Below are positions 44,592 through 54,182 of a stretch of DNA of 64,000 nt, one piece after another. The position numbers were made by a program, and so were the translations under genes. Position 1 is the stretch's first letter. The number at the start of each line of letters is the position of its first letter. Below the pieces are notes generated by a model. It did not search any database and was not told the origin of the DNA. It saw nothing but the letters and a program-made list of their open reading frames with translations. This stretch comes from G965204755 sp965243415 (lineage in GTDB: Bacteria; Acidobacteriota; Vicinamibacteria; Marinacidobacterales; Marinacidobacteraceae). The stretch covers positions 2,542,001 to 2,606,000 of the forward strand of contig OZ251549.1 of assembly GCA_965243415.1 (NCBI GenBank), in the 5' to 3' direction.

Positions 44592-44632
44592 GGGAGAAGC
44601 ATACCAGTATTCCATATGTTGTTACGATCCAC
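43527..44632 (-). mobile_element. IS630-family insertion sequence
   Basis: The element is bounded by imperfect terminal inverted repeats: GTGGACCGTAGC at 43527 and, inverted, GTGGATCGTAAC ending at 44632. TA dinucleotides lie on both sides (43525-43526 and 44633-44634), the expected IS630 target duplication. It contains a single intact transposase and no passenger gene. It lies between lemA and the PBP1A gene. Confidence 0.85.
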
Positions 44633-44690
44633 TAGCCGGGGGCTGCGACGAATCCGGTCACCCCCGGGGGCCGGCCGGGCGCCCGCCGGC

Positions 44691-47093
44691 TCAGCGGTCG
44701 GCGCCGGGGCCGCTCGTCGGTTCCGTCCCCGCCAGGAACGCCTCGACGATGGTGTTCGGGCCCGGCGCGGCCGGCTGCCCGCTCTCCAGGTCCACCGGCA
44801 CCAGCGCCACATTCCGGGGCGCGCCGAACGCCTCCGCCGGGGCGCCGCCGCGGACGGCCTCCATGAACCAGGTCCACGCCGGGAGCGCCACCCGGGCGCC
44901 GCTCTCCTTCTCCCCCAGCGTCCGGCTGGGCTGGTCGTGGCCCACCCAGACCCCGGCGGCGATCTCGGTGTCGAAGCCGATGAACCAGGCGTCGGTGAAG
45001 TCGTTCGTGGTCCCGGTCTTCCCGGCGATGGGCCGCCCCAGCCGCCGCGCCCCCACCGCGGTCCCCCGCGCCACCACCCCCTGCAGCAGGTGGGTCACCA
45101 CGTACGCCAGGTCGGCCCGGATGACCGAGGCGGTCTCCGGATAGAAGGTCTCCAGTTCGCGCCCGTCCCGGTCGGTGATCCGGGTGATGAAGTAGGGCGC
45201 CATCCGCACCCCCCGGTTCGGGAAAGCGCTGTACGCGGACACCATCTCCTGCAGCGAGACATCGGCGGAGCCCAGCGTGATCGAGAGCACCGGCAGCAGG
45301 TCGCTGCTGATGCCCAGCCGCCGCGCGAACTCCACCACCCGTTCCGGGCCCACTTCGTGGACCATCCGCACCGCCGGCACATTCCGGGAGCCCTCGAACG
45401 CCTGCCGCATGGTGATCCAGCCGCGGTGCTCCTCGTCGTAGTTCTGCGGCTCGTACACCGCCCGGGTGACCGGGTCGGTGTAGGAGAAGGGCTGGTCGAG
45501 GATGAGCGACGCCGGGGAGAACCGCCCGGTCGCCAGCGCCGCGCCGTAGGCGAACGGCTTGAAGGAGGACCCGGCCTGGCGGCGCGCCTGGGTGGCCCGG
45601 TTGAACTCGCTGCGGTCGAAGTCGAACCCGCCGACCAGCGCCCGCACCGCCCCGGTCTCGATCTCCAGGGCGAGGAAGGCGCCCTCCGCCTGCGGCTCCT
45701 GGTCGAGCGCCACCCGCAGCAGCGTCCGGCACTCCGGCGGCAGCGGCGGCCCCTCGGCCTCTTCCTCCTCCGTTCGCGGCGGCAGCAGGCGGAAAGAGCC
45801 CGCATCGCCGACCCGGAACAACCGCTCCGGGCGCTCGAAGGTCCAGGCCAGCGAGCCGGTGTCCAGGCACGCCGGGCGGCCGCCGACGCGGATGCGGGGA
45901 TTCGTCCCCGCTTCGGTCACCACGCCCCGGACCACATCGCCGGGCCGCGCGGACGCGGTGCGCGAGTCGGGCGGGAAGTCCTCGAGCGTCCGCCCCTCGT
46001 CGAGCAGGTTCCGCTCGAAGCCCCGGAACCCCCGGCGCTTGTCGTGGGCCCGGAGCGCCCGCTCCACCGCGTCTTCGGCGGCCTGCTGCATCCCGGCGTC
46101 GAGGGTGGTGTACACCCGCAGCCCCCCCTCCCGGGTCCGCGCGCCGCCGTAGTCCCGCCGCAGCCGCAGCCGCACCATCTCCAGGAAGTGCGCGCCCAGG
46201 CGCTCCCCGCCGCGCGCCCGCAGCCGCACCGGTTCCGCCTGCGCCGCCGCCGCCGCTTCGCCCGTCAGGTAGCCGTCCTCGACCATGCGCCGGAGCACCC
46301 GGTCCCGCATCCGCACCGCCTGCTCCACGCTGCGGAAAGGGTTGTAGCGCGCCGGGTTGGGGGCGACCCCGACCAGCATCGCCGCTTCCCCGACGGTGAG
46401 TTCGGCGGCGCTCTTGTCGAAGTAGTCCCGGGCCGCCGCCCCCACGCCGTCGTTGCTGTTGCCGAGGTGCACCAGGTTCGCGTAGTGGGTCAGGATCTCC
46501 GGTTTGGTGTAGGCGCGCTCGATCTCGGCGGCGGTGATCGCTTCCCGGATCTTCCGTTCCAGGGTGGGCGCCCGTTCGTCGAAGAGTTCGCGGGCCACCT
46601 GCTGGGTGATGGTGCTGGCGCCCTGGACGGTCCGGCCCGCCCGGAAGTTGCTCCACGCCGCCCGCGCGATGCCGAGCGGGTCGAACCCGTGGTGTCCCCA
46701 GAACCGTTTGTCCTCGGAGGCGACGAGCGCGTCCCGGAGGTGCTGGGGCAGGTCGTCGTAGCCGAGCACGATCCGGCGCTGGTCCTCGCTGCGGAATTGG
46801 CCGAGTTCGACGCCGTTCCGGTCGTACACGATGCTGGTCGCGCCTTCCCGGGCCAGCGCCTGCTCGATGCGCTCGATGACGCCGATGTCGCTCTGGTACG
46901 CGGCGAGCAGACCGATCATGACCCCGGCCACGGCGGCGCCGCAGAAGAGGGCGCCGACGATGATCCGCCGGGCCAGCGCGCGGCCCCGGGGGGCGGCGGC
47001 TCCTTTCGTGGCGCCGGCCCTCTTCCCCGCGGTTCCCTTCGCGGAGGAGTTCTCCCCGGAGGCGGACGAGGAGGAAGTCCGGCGTCGGGGCAT
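44691..47093 (-). CDS. Class A penicillin-binding protein 1A
   Basis: An 800-residue bifunctional peptidoglycan synthase. It has a basic cytoplasmic leader and one membrane helix (IIVGALFCGAAVAGVMIGLLAAY, about residues 44-66). The GT51 glycosyltransferase follows, with the catalytic Glu in SEDKRFWGHHG (about 116-126) and GASTITQQVAREL. The transpeptidase has the SxxK nucleophile in GSSFKPFAYG (about 512), SAYSAF and the KTGTTNDFTDAWF motif. An OB-like linker contains the IRVGGRPAC segment. Length and motifs fit a functional PBP1A. Confidence 0.93.
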   Translation of the reverse strand: MPRRRTSSSSASGENSSAKGTAGKRAGATKGAAAPRGRALARRIIVGALFCGAAVAGVMIGLLAAYQSDIGVIERIEQALAREGATSIVYDRNGVELGQFRSEDQRRIVLGYDDLPQHLRDALVASEDKRFWGHHGFDPLGIARAAWSNFRAGRTVQGASTITQQVARELFDERAPTLERKIREAITAAEIERAYTKPEILTHYANLVHLGNSNDGVGAAARDYFDKSAAELTVGEAAMLVGVAPNPARYNPFRSVEQAVRMRDRVLRRMVEDGYLTGEAAAAAQAEPVRLRARGGERLGAHFLEMVRLRLRRDYGGARTREGGLRVYTTLDAGMQQAAEDAVERALRAHDKRRGFRGFERNLLDEGRTLEDFPPDSRTASARPGDVVRGVVTEAGTNPRIRVGGRPACLDTGSLAWTFERPERLFRVGDAGSFRLLPPRTEEEEAEGPPLPPECRTLLRVALDQEPQAEGAFLALEIETGAVRALVGGFDFDRSEFNRATQARRQAGSSFKPFAYGAALATGRFSPASLILDQPFSYTDPVTRAVYEPQNYDEEHRGWITMRQAFEGSRNVPAVRMVHEVGPERVVEFARRLGISSDLLPVLSITLGSADVSLQEMVSAYSAFPNRGVRMAPYFITRITDRDGRELETFYPETASVIRADLAYVVTHLLQGVVARGTAVGARRLGRPIAGKTGTTNDFTDAWFIGFDTEIAAGVWVGHDQPSRTLGEKESGARVALPAWTWFMEAVRGGAPAEAFGAPRNVALVPVDLESGQPAAPGPNTIVEAFLAGTEPTSGPGADR

Positions 47094-47242
47094 CGTTCAG
47101 GCCAGCCGCGGCGGGCGGCGTCCGGAGTCCGGCTGTCCCGCCCGGCGGGTGCTCCGGGCGCGGCGGGCCGGCGGGAAGGGGATCGACCCCCGGTGGTCGG
47201 CGGGGCCGGCGCCGATCACCGGGCGGAGCGGCGGGAGGGGGA

Positions 47243-48196
47243 TCAACCCTTGCCGAACAGGGCCGCGAGGGCCTCGTCGAGATCGGGGTGGCGGAACTCG
47301 AACCCGGCGTCGAGCAACCGGCGCGGCACCGCCCGCTGGCCGCTCAGGAGCAGCGCGTCGGCCATCTCGCCGAACAGCAGCCGCATCGCGAACCCGGGCG
47401 CCGGGAACGGGGTCGGCCGCCGCAGCGCGCGCCCCAGCGCCTTCGTGAACGCGGCGTTCGTCACCGGCGTCGGCGCGGTCAGGTTGTACGCCGGCGCCAG
47501 CGAACCCGCCGGGGCGTCGAGCAGCGTCCGGAAGGCGCGGGCCACATCCTCGACCTGGATCCAGGGCATCCACTGCCGCCCGTCGCCCAGCCGGCCGCCG
47601 AGACCGAACCGGAACGGCGGGAGCATCTTGGCGAGCGCCCCGCCGTCCGCGGCGAGCACCAGCCCGATCCGGAGCGCGGCGGTCTCCACCCCGTGCTCCC
47701 GGGCGGCGCCGCTCGCCGCTTCCCAGGCCAGGCAGACCTCGCTCAGGAAGCCGTCGCCGGGCGCTGCTTCTTCGTCGAGTTCCTCGTCGCCGCGGGCGCC
47801 GTAGTAGCCGACCGCCGAGGCCGCGAGCAGCCGTTTCGGGCGTCCGCCGGACCCCGCCGGCAGCCGTCCCAGGGCTTCGACCAGCGTGGCGGTCCCGCGC
47901 ACGCGGCTCTCCCGGATGCGCCGCCGCCGCTCCGCGCTCCAGCGGGCCCCCACCGGTTCGCCGGCCAGGTGGACGACGGCGTCGAGCCCGGCCAGCGCGG
48001 CATCGAGTTCGCTCGCCCCGGCCCCGCCGAGCGGATCCCAGCGCGCGGTTTCGACTCCGGCGGGAAGGCCGGGAGGACGCTTCTCGCTGCGGGTGAAGGC
48101 GACCACCTCCCGTTCGGACGCGCCTTCGCCGCCCGTCAACTCGCGGACCAGCGCGCCGCCGATGAGCCCGGTGGCGCCGGTGATCCCGATGCGCAT
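47243..48196 (-). CDS. TIGR01777-family NAD(P)-dependent epimerase-like protein
   Basis: A 317-residue extended short-chain dehydrogenase/reductase protein of the YfcH/TIGR01777 group. The dinucleotide-binding GITGATGLIGGALVREL, the HLAGEPVGARW segment, the SAVGYYGARGDEELDE active-site region and the C-terminal YNLTAPTPVTNAAFTKALG are all diagnostic. The reaction is unknown for the family. The ATG at 48196 fits the glycine-rich motif at residues 5-12. It lies downstream of the IS1634-type element and upstream of PBP1A on the same strand. Confidence 0.9.
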   Translation of the reverse strand: MRIGITGATGLIGGALVRELTGGEGASEREVVAFTRSEKRPPGLPAGVETARWDPLGGAGASELDAALAGLDAVVHLAGEPVGARWSAERRRRIRESRVRGTATLVEALGRLPAGSGGRPKRLLAASAVGYYGARGDEELDEEAAPGDGFLSEVCLAWEAASGAAREHGVETAALRIGLVLAADGGALAKMLPPFRFGLGGRLGDGRQWMPWIQVEDVARAFRTLLDAPAGSLAPAYNLTAPTPVTNAAFTKALGRALRRPTPFPAPGFAMRLLFGEMADALLLSGQRAVPRRLLDAGFEFRHPDLDEALAALFGKG

Positions 48197-48575
48197 CTCC
48201 CGCCGCCTTTCCGCCGATTCTAACAGCCGCCCGGGCCGCTCCCGGGCGCCCGCCGGGGGTCGCCGCCGGGCCGCCGCGGGCGTCCGCCGCCGCTCGCGCC
48301 GCCCCGCCGACCGCGCCGTGTTCGGGGCGCCCGGGACGCGTGACCGACGGGTCGTTGCCGGCAGCCGGACGCCGATTCTCGTCGCCGCTCCCGCTCTCCT
48401 CCGGTCCGTCTCCCGGGCGGAGTCCCGACCAGCGGCCACGGGTTCGCTCCGGGGAACGGTGCCGAGCCGCTTCGGGCCCCGGTCACCGAGTCCCGGCGGC
48501 ACGGGAACGCCACTCGGAAGCAGGCGTACCCCTCCGGCGGACGCGGCCGAAGTTCCAGAGCGGTGAGGCCACAGA
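48197..48575. other. Intergenic region next to the IS1634-type element
   Basis: About 380 bp of GC-rich DNA between the epimerase and the IS end. I recognise no gene or RNA. Confidence 0.4.
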
Positions 48576-48577
48576 AC

Positions 48578-50442
48578 CGTTGTAGTTCTTGGGGTGCGGG
48601 GCATTTCCGGAGTTCCGGCTCTGGCTACGACAGGGCGGAGACGCCGAGGAGGTCGAAGGCCCGGCTCTGGACCGGGGTGAGATCGGTGATCTGATCGAAG
48701 GTGTGCTCGGTGCCGGGGAAGCGCATGGTCAACCGGCTGAGGGCGCCGAGGTTCCGAAGCAGCGTGGCGTAGGAGTGCAGGGCCAGCCCGTCTTCGGTCT
48801 TGCGGGCGGCGGTCTTGGCCCGGGTCTGGGGCGAACGGACCGCGGGCGCCACCACCGAGGAACGGGCGGCCCGGGCGGCGGCCGGGTCTTCTTCCTGGAA
48901 GAGGAGCGGAGCCAGGCGGCGGCGAAGGTGCCATTCCAGGTGGTAGGCCAGCATCCGCAGGAAGAAGTGCGCCCGCACCCGGTCCGGGCGCCGGTGGTGG
49001 ATGGGGCGCACCTGCAGGGAGAAGGTCTTGAAGCAGCGGAAGGCCGTTTCCACCACGCCCAGCCGTTTGTAGGCGGCCACGGCCCGGGGGCCGTCGAGGT
49101 CCGCTTCGGGCACATTGGTGCGCACCACATAGAAGCCGTCGAGGTCCGCTTCGGCAGCAATACGCTCCTCGCGGCGCCGGTAGGCGAAGTGTCCGCGCCC
49201 GGTCTCGATCTCGAAGAACTTGCGCGTCCGGTAGCGGTCCAGGATGCGGGTGGAACGCTCGATGATGGCCCTTTCGCTGCGCAGCGGCGAACTGGCCCGC
49301 CGGGTAGCTTCGACCAGTTTCTCCAGGCCCGCCTCGGTGGCCGCCAACAACTCTTCCCGCCGGCGCCGGCGATCGCCCGCCGTCCGGGGGTTGCGGCAAA
49401 CGACCAGTCGTTCTCCCGGGAACTCCGGCGACCGCACTTCCGCCAGATCCCGCTCCTCGAACAGCGACGGCTGCACCGTCCCGCCGCGGAACAACTCCCG
49501 GATGTCGGCGCGGCGCAGCGCGGTGATCCACGAAAGCCCTTCCAAACCGATCAGGTCCTCCCGGATCCGGGCGTCGGTCAGCATCCCCCGGTCCCCCACC
49601 AGCACCACCCGCCGCAGGCCGAACCGCTCCCGCACCTTCTCCACCTGCGCCGAGAGCGTCTTCGGATCGGCGGTGTTCCCCTCGAACACCTCCACCGCCA
49701 CCGGGCACCCTTCCTCGGAGCACAGCACCCCGAACACCACCTGCAGCGTCCCGCGCTTGCCGTCCCGGCTGTAACCCCGCGCCGCCAGCGGGCAGCGGCG
49801 GCCGGTGAACCAGCTGGAGCTCACGTCGTAGAGGACGATCGAACCTTCGCTCAGGTGTTTGCGCGCCAGCCGGGTCTCGACGGCGGCCTGGCGCCGTCCC
49901 AGCCAGTCCAGGGCGGCGTAGAGGTCGTTCTCGTCCACGCGGCCCAGGTCGAGCAGCGAGCCCAGGGTGGAGGTGGCGGTCGGGGGGTTCAGGGTTCGGG
50001 CGGTGGCCAGTTTGGGGAGCGGATCGAGGGCGCTGGCGACGATGAGGGCCACCGCCAGGTCGCGTTCCCGGGAGCGTCGGGCGGCGAGGGTCCGGTCGAG
50101 GCCCAACCGGCGCAGCGTTCCGAGGGCGGCGGCGGCGTGGCCGTGGGGGAGGGAGCGTTCGGAGCGCAGGGCCAAGCCGGCGGGGACCAAGTCTTCGCCG
50201 CGGAGGGCCCGGGCGATGACCTCGATGAGGTAGGGCGAGAGGTGGGTGATGTTGCCGAAGGTGCGGTGCTTGACCTTCGGGCCTTCGCGGAAGGAGCGTC
50301 GGAGGAGGACGGAGGTGTAGGTCTTCCCGTTCTGCCTGCTCTTGATCCTGGCCACATGTCCGGGGCTCTTCCTGCGGGGCATTTCGGGGGATTTTCGCAG
50401 GGAATGGGGGCGATGTCAAGCATATTACTGGCTACAAAATGA
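48578..50442 (-). mobile_element. IS1634-family insertion sequence (boundaries approximate)
   Basis: One transposase gene is flanked by noncoding ends of about 50-60 bp. Both outer ends read TTGTAG inwards (TTGTAGTTCTTGGGG on the left; inverted TTGTAGCCAGTAATATGC on the right), a short shared terminus. I could not find a convincing target duplication, so the limits may be off by several bases. Confidence 0.6.
48625..50382 (-). CDS. IS1634-family transposase
   Basis: A 585-residue DDE transposase. The IS1634 hallmark LYDVSSSWFTGRRCPLAARGYSRDGKRG (first catalytic Asp), VFGVLCSEEGCPVAVEVFEGNTADP, VVLVGDRGMLTDARI (second Asp) and the later VETAFRCFKTFSLQVRPIHHRRPDRVRAH (Glu and Y-REKK-like region) are complete. 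No frameshift is seen, so it may be active. It lies directly upstream of the repeat-rich region before the S9 peptidase. Confidence 0.92.
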   Translation of the reverse strand: MPRRKSPGHVARIKSRQNGKTYTSVLLRRSFREGPKVKHRTFGNITHLSPYLIEVIARALRGEDLVPAGLALRSERSLPHGHAAAALGTLRRLGLDRTLAARRSRERDLAVALIVASALDPLPKLATARTLNPPTATSTLGSLLDLGRVDENDLYAALDWLGRRQAAVETRLARKHLSEGSIVLYDVSSSWFTGRRCPLAARGYSRDGKRGTLQVVFGVLCSEEGCPVAVEVFEGNTADPKTLSAQVEKVRERFGLRRVVLVGDRGMLTDARIREDLIGLEGLSWITALRRADIRELFRGGTVQPSLFEERDLAEVRSPEFPGERLVVCRNPRTAGDRRRRREELLAATEAGLEKLVEATRRASSPLRSERAIIERSTRILDRYRTRKFFEIETGRGHFAYRRREERIAAEADLDGFYVVRTNVPEADLDGPRAVAAYKRLGVVETAFRCFKTFSLQVRPIHHRRPDRVRAHFFLRMLAYHLEWHLRRRLAPLLFQEEDPAAARAARSSVVAPAVRSPQTRAKTAARKTEDGLALHSYATLLRNLGALSRLTMRFPGTEHTFDQITDLTPVQSRAFDLLGVSALS

Positions 50443-50689
50443 CGCCGGGATCGGGCGGAAACCGATGGCGCCCAACGGCTTGAGGCCATTTCCCGGCTGG
50501 AACTTCGGACGCGGACAGCGCGCCGGCGGAGCCGGGTGTCGGCGCCGGTGGCCGGAGAAGCTCGATCGCTGCCGGGACCGGGTGTCGATCGAGTCCCGAA
50601 CCGGGCGTCGGTCGAAGCCGCCGGGAGTGGCCTCGGTCGAAACCGTGCCGGAGTCGGGGAGCGGGCCCGGGTCGAACGGGGCGGGGGGT

Positions 50690-51250
50690 GGTGGTCGAGG
50701 GTCGGGCGGGGGCGTTCGTCGAGCGGGGACCGAAGCGGGGCGGGCGCCGCTCGAAGCCCGCTCGGGCGCGTTCGGCGCCATCGGTCGAAGCCATCGGTCG
50801 AAGCCGGGAACCTCGGGTCGACCGGGGCGGGGGGTGCCGGTCGAAGGTCGGGCGGAGGGCGTTCGTCGAGCGGGGACCGAAGTCGGGGCGGGCGCCGCTC
50901 GAATCCCGGTCGTTCGCGTTCGGCGCCAACGGTCGAAGCCATCGGTCGAAGCCATCGGTCGAAGCGGGGAGGCTCGGTCGAACGGGGCGGGGGCGTGACG
51001 GTAGAAGGTCGGGCGGGGGCGTTCGTCGAGCGGGGGCCGAAGTCGGGGCAGGCGCCGCTCGAATCCCGGTCGTTCGCGTTCGGCGCCAACGGTCGAAGCC
51101 ATCGGTCGAAGCCATCGGTCGAAGTCGGGAGCCTCGGTCGAACGGGGCGGGGGCGTGACGGTCGAAGGCGGGGCGGGGGCGTTCGCCGGGCGGGGACCGA
51201 AGTGGGGGCGGGCGCCGCCCGAAGCCCGGTCGTTCGCGGTCGGCGCCGAC
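50690..51250. repeat. 145-160 bp tandem repeats upstream of the S9 peptidase
   Basis: Four units recur with the phrase GTTCGTCGAGCGGGGACCGAAG at about 50715, 50861, 51021 and 51181 (the last as GTTCGCCGGG). Each unit also holds tandem ATCGGTCGAAGCC copies (two or three) and TCGAACGGGGCGGGGGCGTGACGG. Units at 51021 and 51181 are nearly identical. The array stops about 90 bp before the peptidase start. No gene is supported within it. Confidence 0.85.
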
Positions 51251-51331
51251 AGTCAGCCATCGGTCGAAGCCGGGGTCTTTGTTGAAGCCGAAGGCCGCCG
51301 GGGGGAGAATCCGCAGCGCAGGAGGGCTTCC

Positions 51332-53443
51332 ATGCTCCGACTCCGTTCCTCTTCCGTCCCCGTCCGCCTCCGCCGCCTCGCCGCCGGGTTTGCGGCGCTG
51401 CCCGCCGCCGTCGGCCTCGCCGTCGCCGCCGCTTCCCCGGCCCCGGCCCAGGAGAAGCGGTCCATGAGCATCGTCGAGATGATCGACATTCCCGGCGTCG
51501 GCAGCCCCCGCCTCTCCCCGGACGGCTCCCAGATCCTCTACACCCGCTCCGACACCGACTGGAAGAAGAACGGCCGCACCACCCACCTCCACCGCATCGA
51601 AGCCGACGGCAGCGGCGCGGTGCAGTTGACGAACGGCGAACACGGCGAATCCCACCCCCGCTGGTCGCCGGACGGCTCCCGCGTCGCCTTCCTCGCCCGC
51701 CGCGGCGAGAGCCCGTTCACCCAGATCTTCGTCATGCGCAACCGCGGCGGGGAAGCGGCCCCGCTCACGGAGCACGAGAGTTCGGTGCAGTCCTTCGAAT
51801 TCTCCCCGGACGGCGATTCCATCTTCTTCGTCGCCCCCGATCCGAAGACCCCCGAAGAGAAGAAGAAGGACGACCTGCAGGACGATGTCTTCGCCTTCGA
51901 CGAGGACTACAAACAGCGCCACCTCTGGAAGATCGCCGCGGATTCGGAGTCCGGCGAGGCCGAGCGCATCACCGAAGGCGACTACTCGATCGTCGGCTTC
52001 CGCCTCTCCGACGACGGCGCCCGCATCGCCCATTCCCGCGCCCCCTCGCCGCTCTACGACAACCGCGACGAAGGCGAAGTCTGGATCATGGACGCGGACG
52101 GCGGCAACGCGCTGCAACTCACCGACAACACCGTCTCCGAACGCGGCGCCCAACTCTCCCCCGACGGCGGCACGGTGCTCTTCCTCTCCGATTCGAGCAC
52201 CGACTTCGAGACCTACTTCAACGACAACATATTCCTGGTCCCGGCGACCGGCGGCCCCCACCGGATGCTCTACGAAGCCATGCCCCACGAAGTGCAGGCG
52301 GCGACCTGGGCCCCCGACGGCTCCCTCTATTTCACCGCGAACACCGGCGTCCGCTCCCAACTCTTCCACGCCGGCGTGGACGACGCGGAACCCCGCGCCC
52401 TGACGAGCGGCGACCATACCCTCACCGGCTGGAGTTTCCGCGCCTCTGCCGGCGAACATGTCTTCGGTATCAACCGGCGGGAGAACGCCGGCGATATCCA
52501 CCGCCTCCCGGCGAACGGCGGCGAACCGGTCGAGGTCACGAGCGTCTTCGACTACCTCGAAGAAACCTTCGTCCTGCCGATCCAGAAGGCGGTCCGCTGG
52601 CCGGGCGAGGACGGCGTGGAAGTCGAAGGCCTCCTCTTCCTCCCGCACGACCACGAAGAGGGCCGGCGCTACCCCCTCGTCGTCCAGACCCACGGCGGCC
52701 CGGCGGCCTCGGACAAGTTCTCCTACGGACGGTGGAGCAGTTACCCCCAGGTCCTCACCGGGCGCGGCTACGCGGTGTTCAAGCCCAACTACCGGGGCAG
52801 CACCGGCTACGGCGACGACTTCCTCCGCGACATGGTGGGCCACTACTTCCACCAGGCCCATCTCGATGTGATGACCGGCGTGGACTACCTGATCGCCGAA
52901 GGAATCGTGGACGGCGACCGCATGGCCAAGATGGGCTGGAGCGGCGGCGGCCACATGACGAACAAGATCATCACCCACACCGACCGCTTCAAGGCGGCCA
53001 GTTCCGGCGCCGGGGCGGTGAACTGGATCTCCATGTACGGCCAGAGCGATGTGCGCATCTACCGCACGCCCTGGTTCGGCGGCACCCCCTGGCAGGAGGA
53101 CGCCCCCATAGACACCTACTGGGGCCACTCCCCGCTCAAGGACATCTACAGGGTCACCACCCCGACCATCGTCCTCGTCGGCGAGAACGATGTCCGCGTC
53201 CCGCCCCCGCAGTCCGTCGAACTCTACCGGGCGCTCAAGACGAACGGCGTGGAGACCCACCTCTACATCGCCCCCCGGGAACCCCACGGCTGGCGCGAAC
53301 TCCGCCATGAACTCTTCAAGGTGAATGTGGAGATCGACTGGTTCGAACGCCATGTCCGCGGAATGGACTACGAATGGGAGACCGCCCCCGAAACCGGCGA
53401 CGACGACGAGGAAGCCACGGAAACCGACGAAAACGGCCACTGA
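51332..53443 (+). CDS. Exported S9 prolyl oligopeptidase-family peptidase
   Basis: A 703-residue serine peptidase of the dipeptidyl-peptidase IV/acylaminoacyl-peptidase type. The signal peptide ends near SPAPAQEK (about residue 37). A beta-propeller built of TolB/WD40-like repeats follows (SPRLSPDGSQILYTRS, HPRWSPDGSRVAFLAR). The alpha/beta-hydrolase has the nucleophile in MGWSGGGHM (about 535), the Asp in GENDVRVPP (about 618) and the His in REPHGWRE (about 651). The ATG at 51332 follows GGAGGG. The 3' end is duplicated as a decayed copy at 55905-56040. Confidence 0.93.
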   Translation: MLRLRSSSVPVRLRRLAAGFAALPAAVGLAVAAASPAPAQEKRSMSIVEMIDIPGVGSPRLSPDGSQILYTRSDTDWKKNGRTTHLHRIEADGSGAVQLTNGEHGESHPRWSPDGSRVAFLARRGESPFTQIFVMRNRGGEAAPLTEHESSVQSFEFSPDGDSIFFVAPDPKTPEEKKKDDLQDDVFAFDEDYKQRHLWKIAADSESGEAERITEGDYSIVGFRLSDDGARIAHSRAPSPLYDNRDEGEVWIMDADGGNALQLTDNTVSERGAQLSPDGGTVLFLSDSSTDFETYFNDNIFLVPATGGPHRMLYEAMPHEVQAATWAPDGSLYFTANTGVRSQLFHAGVDDAEPRALTSGDHTLTGWSFRASAGEHVFGINRRENAGDIHRLPANGGEPVEVTSVFDYLEETFVLPIQKAVRWPGEDGVEVEGLLFLPHDHEEGRRYPLVVQTHGGPAASDKFSYGRWSSYPQVLTGRGYAVFKPNYRGSTGYGDDFLRDMVGHYFHQAHLDVMTGVDYLIAEGIVDGDRMAKMGWSGGGHMTNKIITHTDRFKAASSGAGAVNWISMYGQSDVRIYRTPWFGGTPWQEDAPIDTYWGHSPLKDIYRVTTPTIVLVGENDVRVPPPQSVELYRALKTNGVETHLYIAPREPHGWRELRHELFKVNVEIDWFERHVRGMDYEWETAPETGDDDEEATETDENGH

Positions 53444-53547
53444 CCGCCTGACCTCCCACCGGCCGGCGCCCCTCCCGCGCCGGCCGACCCCTCTCGACCT
53501 CGCGCCCCGACCCGGGAACGCTCCCCCCGACCGCCGGCCAGCGCGCC

Positions 53548-54182
53548 TTATTCGGACCCCGGCTCGCCGACCGTCCCCCGGATGACCTCCCGCGCCCGCC
53601 GAACGAACGCCCGCAACGAGTGGTCGTTCCTCCCGGCCCGGTGCAGATCCATCTCGGCCACGACCTTCGGCGCGAACCCGCTGTCGTCGGAGCGACCGAC
53701 CGGGTAGCGGCCCTTCCGAAGCGCATCCGCCAGGAGTTTCTGGTAGTGGCCGCGCTCGCACTTCTCCTGCCCGAGAGTCGGAGCGTGCCCAGGACCGGGC
53801 CGAGGCTCGAGGAGTCCGCCGGATACCACCGCTCGATATGCGGATCGGGACACGCCGCGACCAGCCGGTCGGCGAACGCCGCACCCGTGGTGTCCTCGAT
53901 CACCTGGCGAGAGGCCGAGAAGGTGGAGCAGTTGCCGTCGATCGCCACGACGACCAGGTCCGGGGTGGGCTCGTCGGCCGGGACCGTAGATCGGGTCGTC
54001 CGGTACATCCCGTACTCGCGGAGCGCGACGCCGTGGCCACCACGCGCAGAGATCACCCTGATCCGCGCCGCTGCCCCCGCCTCTTCGCACAGGCCATGGA
54101 GCATCGGCGTGAGGAACAGTTGGTGCGCGCGGTCCTCGGCGAACACGACCACCTGGAGGCGGTTACTCGTTGATGTAGCCAC
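53548..54182 (-). pseudogene. Toprim-like ATPase partner, copy A (frameshifted)
   Basis: Homologue of the intact partner at 56136-56756. The N-terminal part (VVVFAEDRAHQLFLTPML, LVVVAIDGNCSTF, VAACPDPHIERW) lies in one frame. The C-terminal part (APTLGQEKCERGHYQKLLADAL, RAGRNDHSLRAFV) lies in another. The break is at about 53788, where CTGGGCACG aligns with a form one base longer, so a single-base deletion explains it. The start is unclear: a GTG at 54182 overlaps the ATPase 3' end, or an ATG at 54218. Either the gene is inactive, or an assembly or programmed shift restores it. The acidic motifs resemble Toprim-type proteins (inference). Confidence 0.75.

Noticed and set aside
50432..53884. 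1150-residue frame antisense to the S9 peptidase
   Set aside because: It is a shadow frame of a well-supported peptidase gene on the other strand, extended through the repeats.
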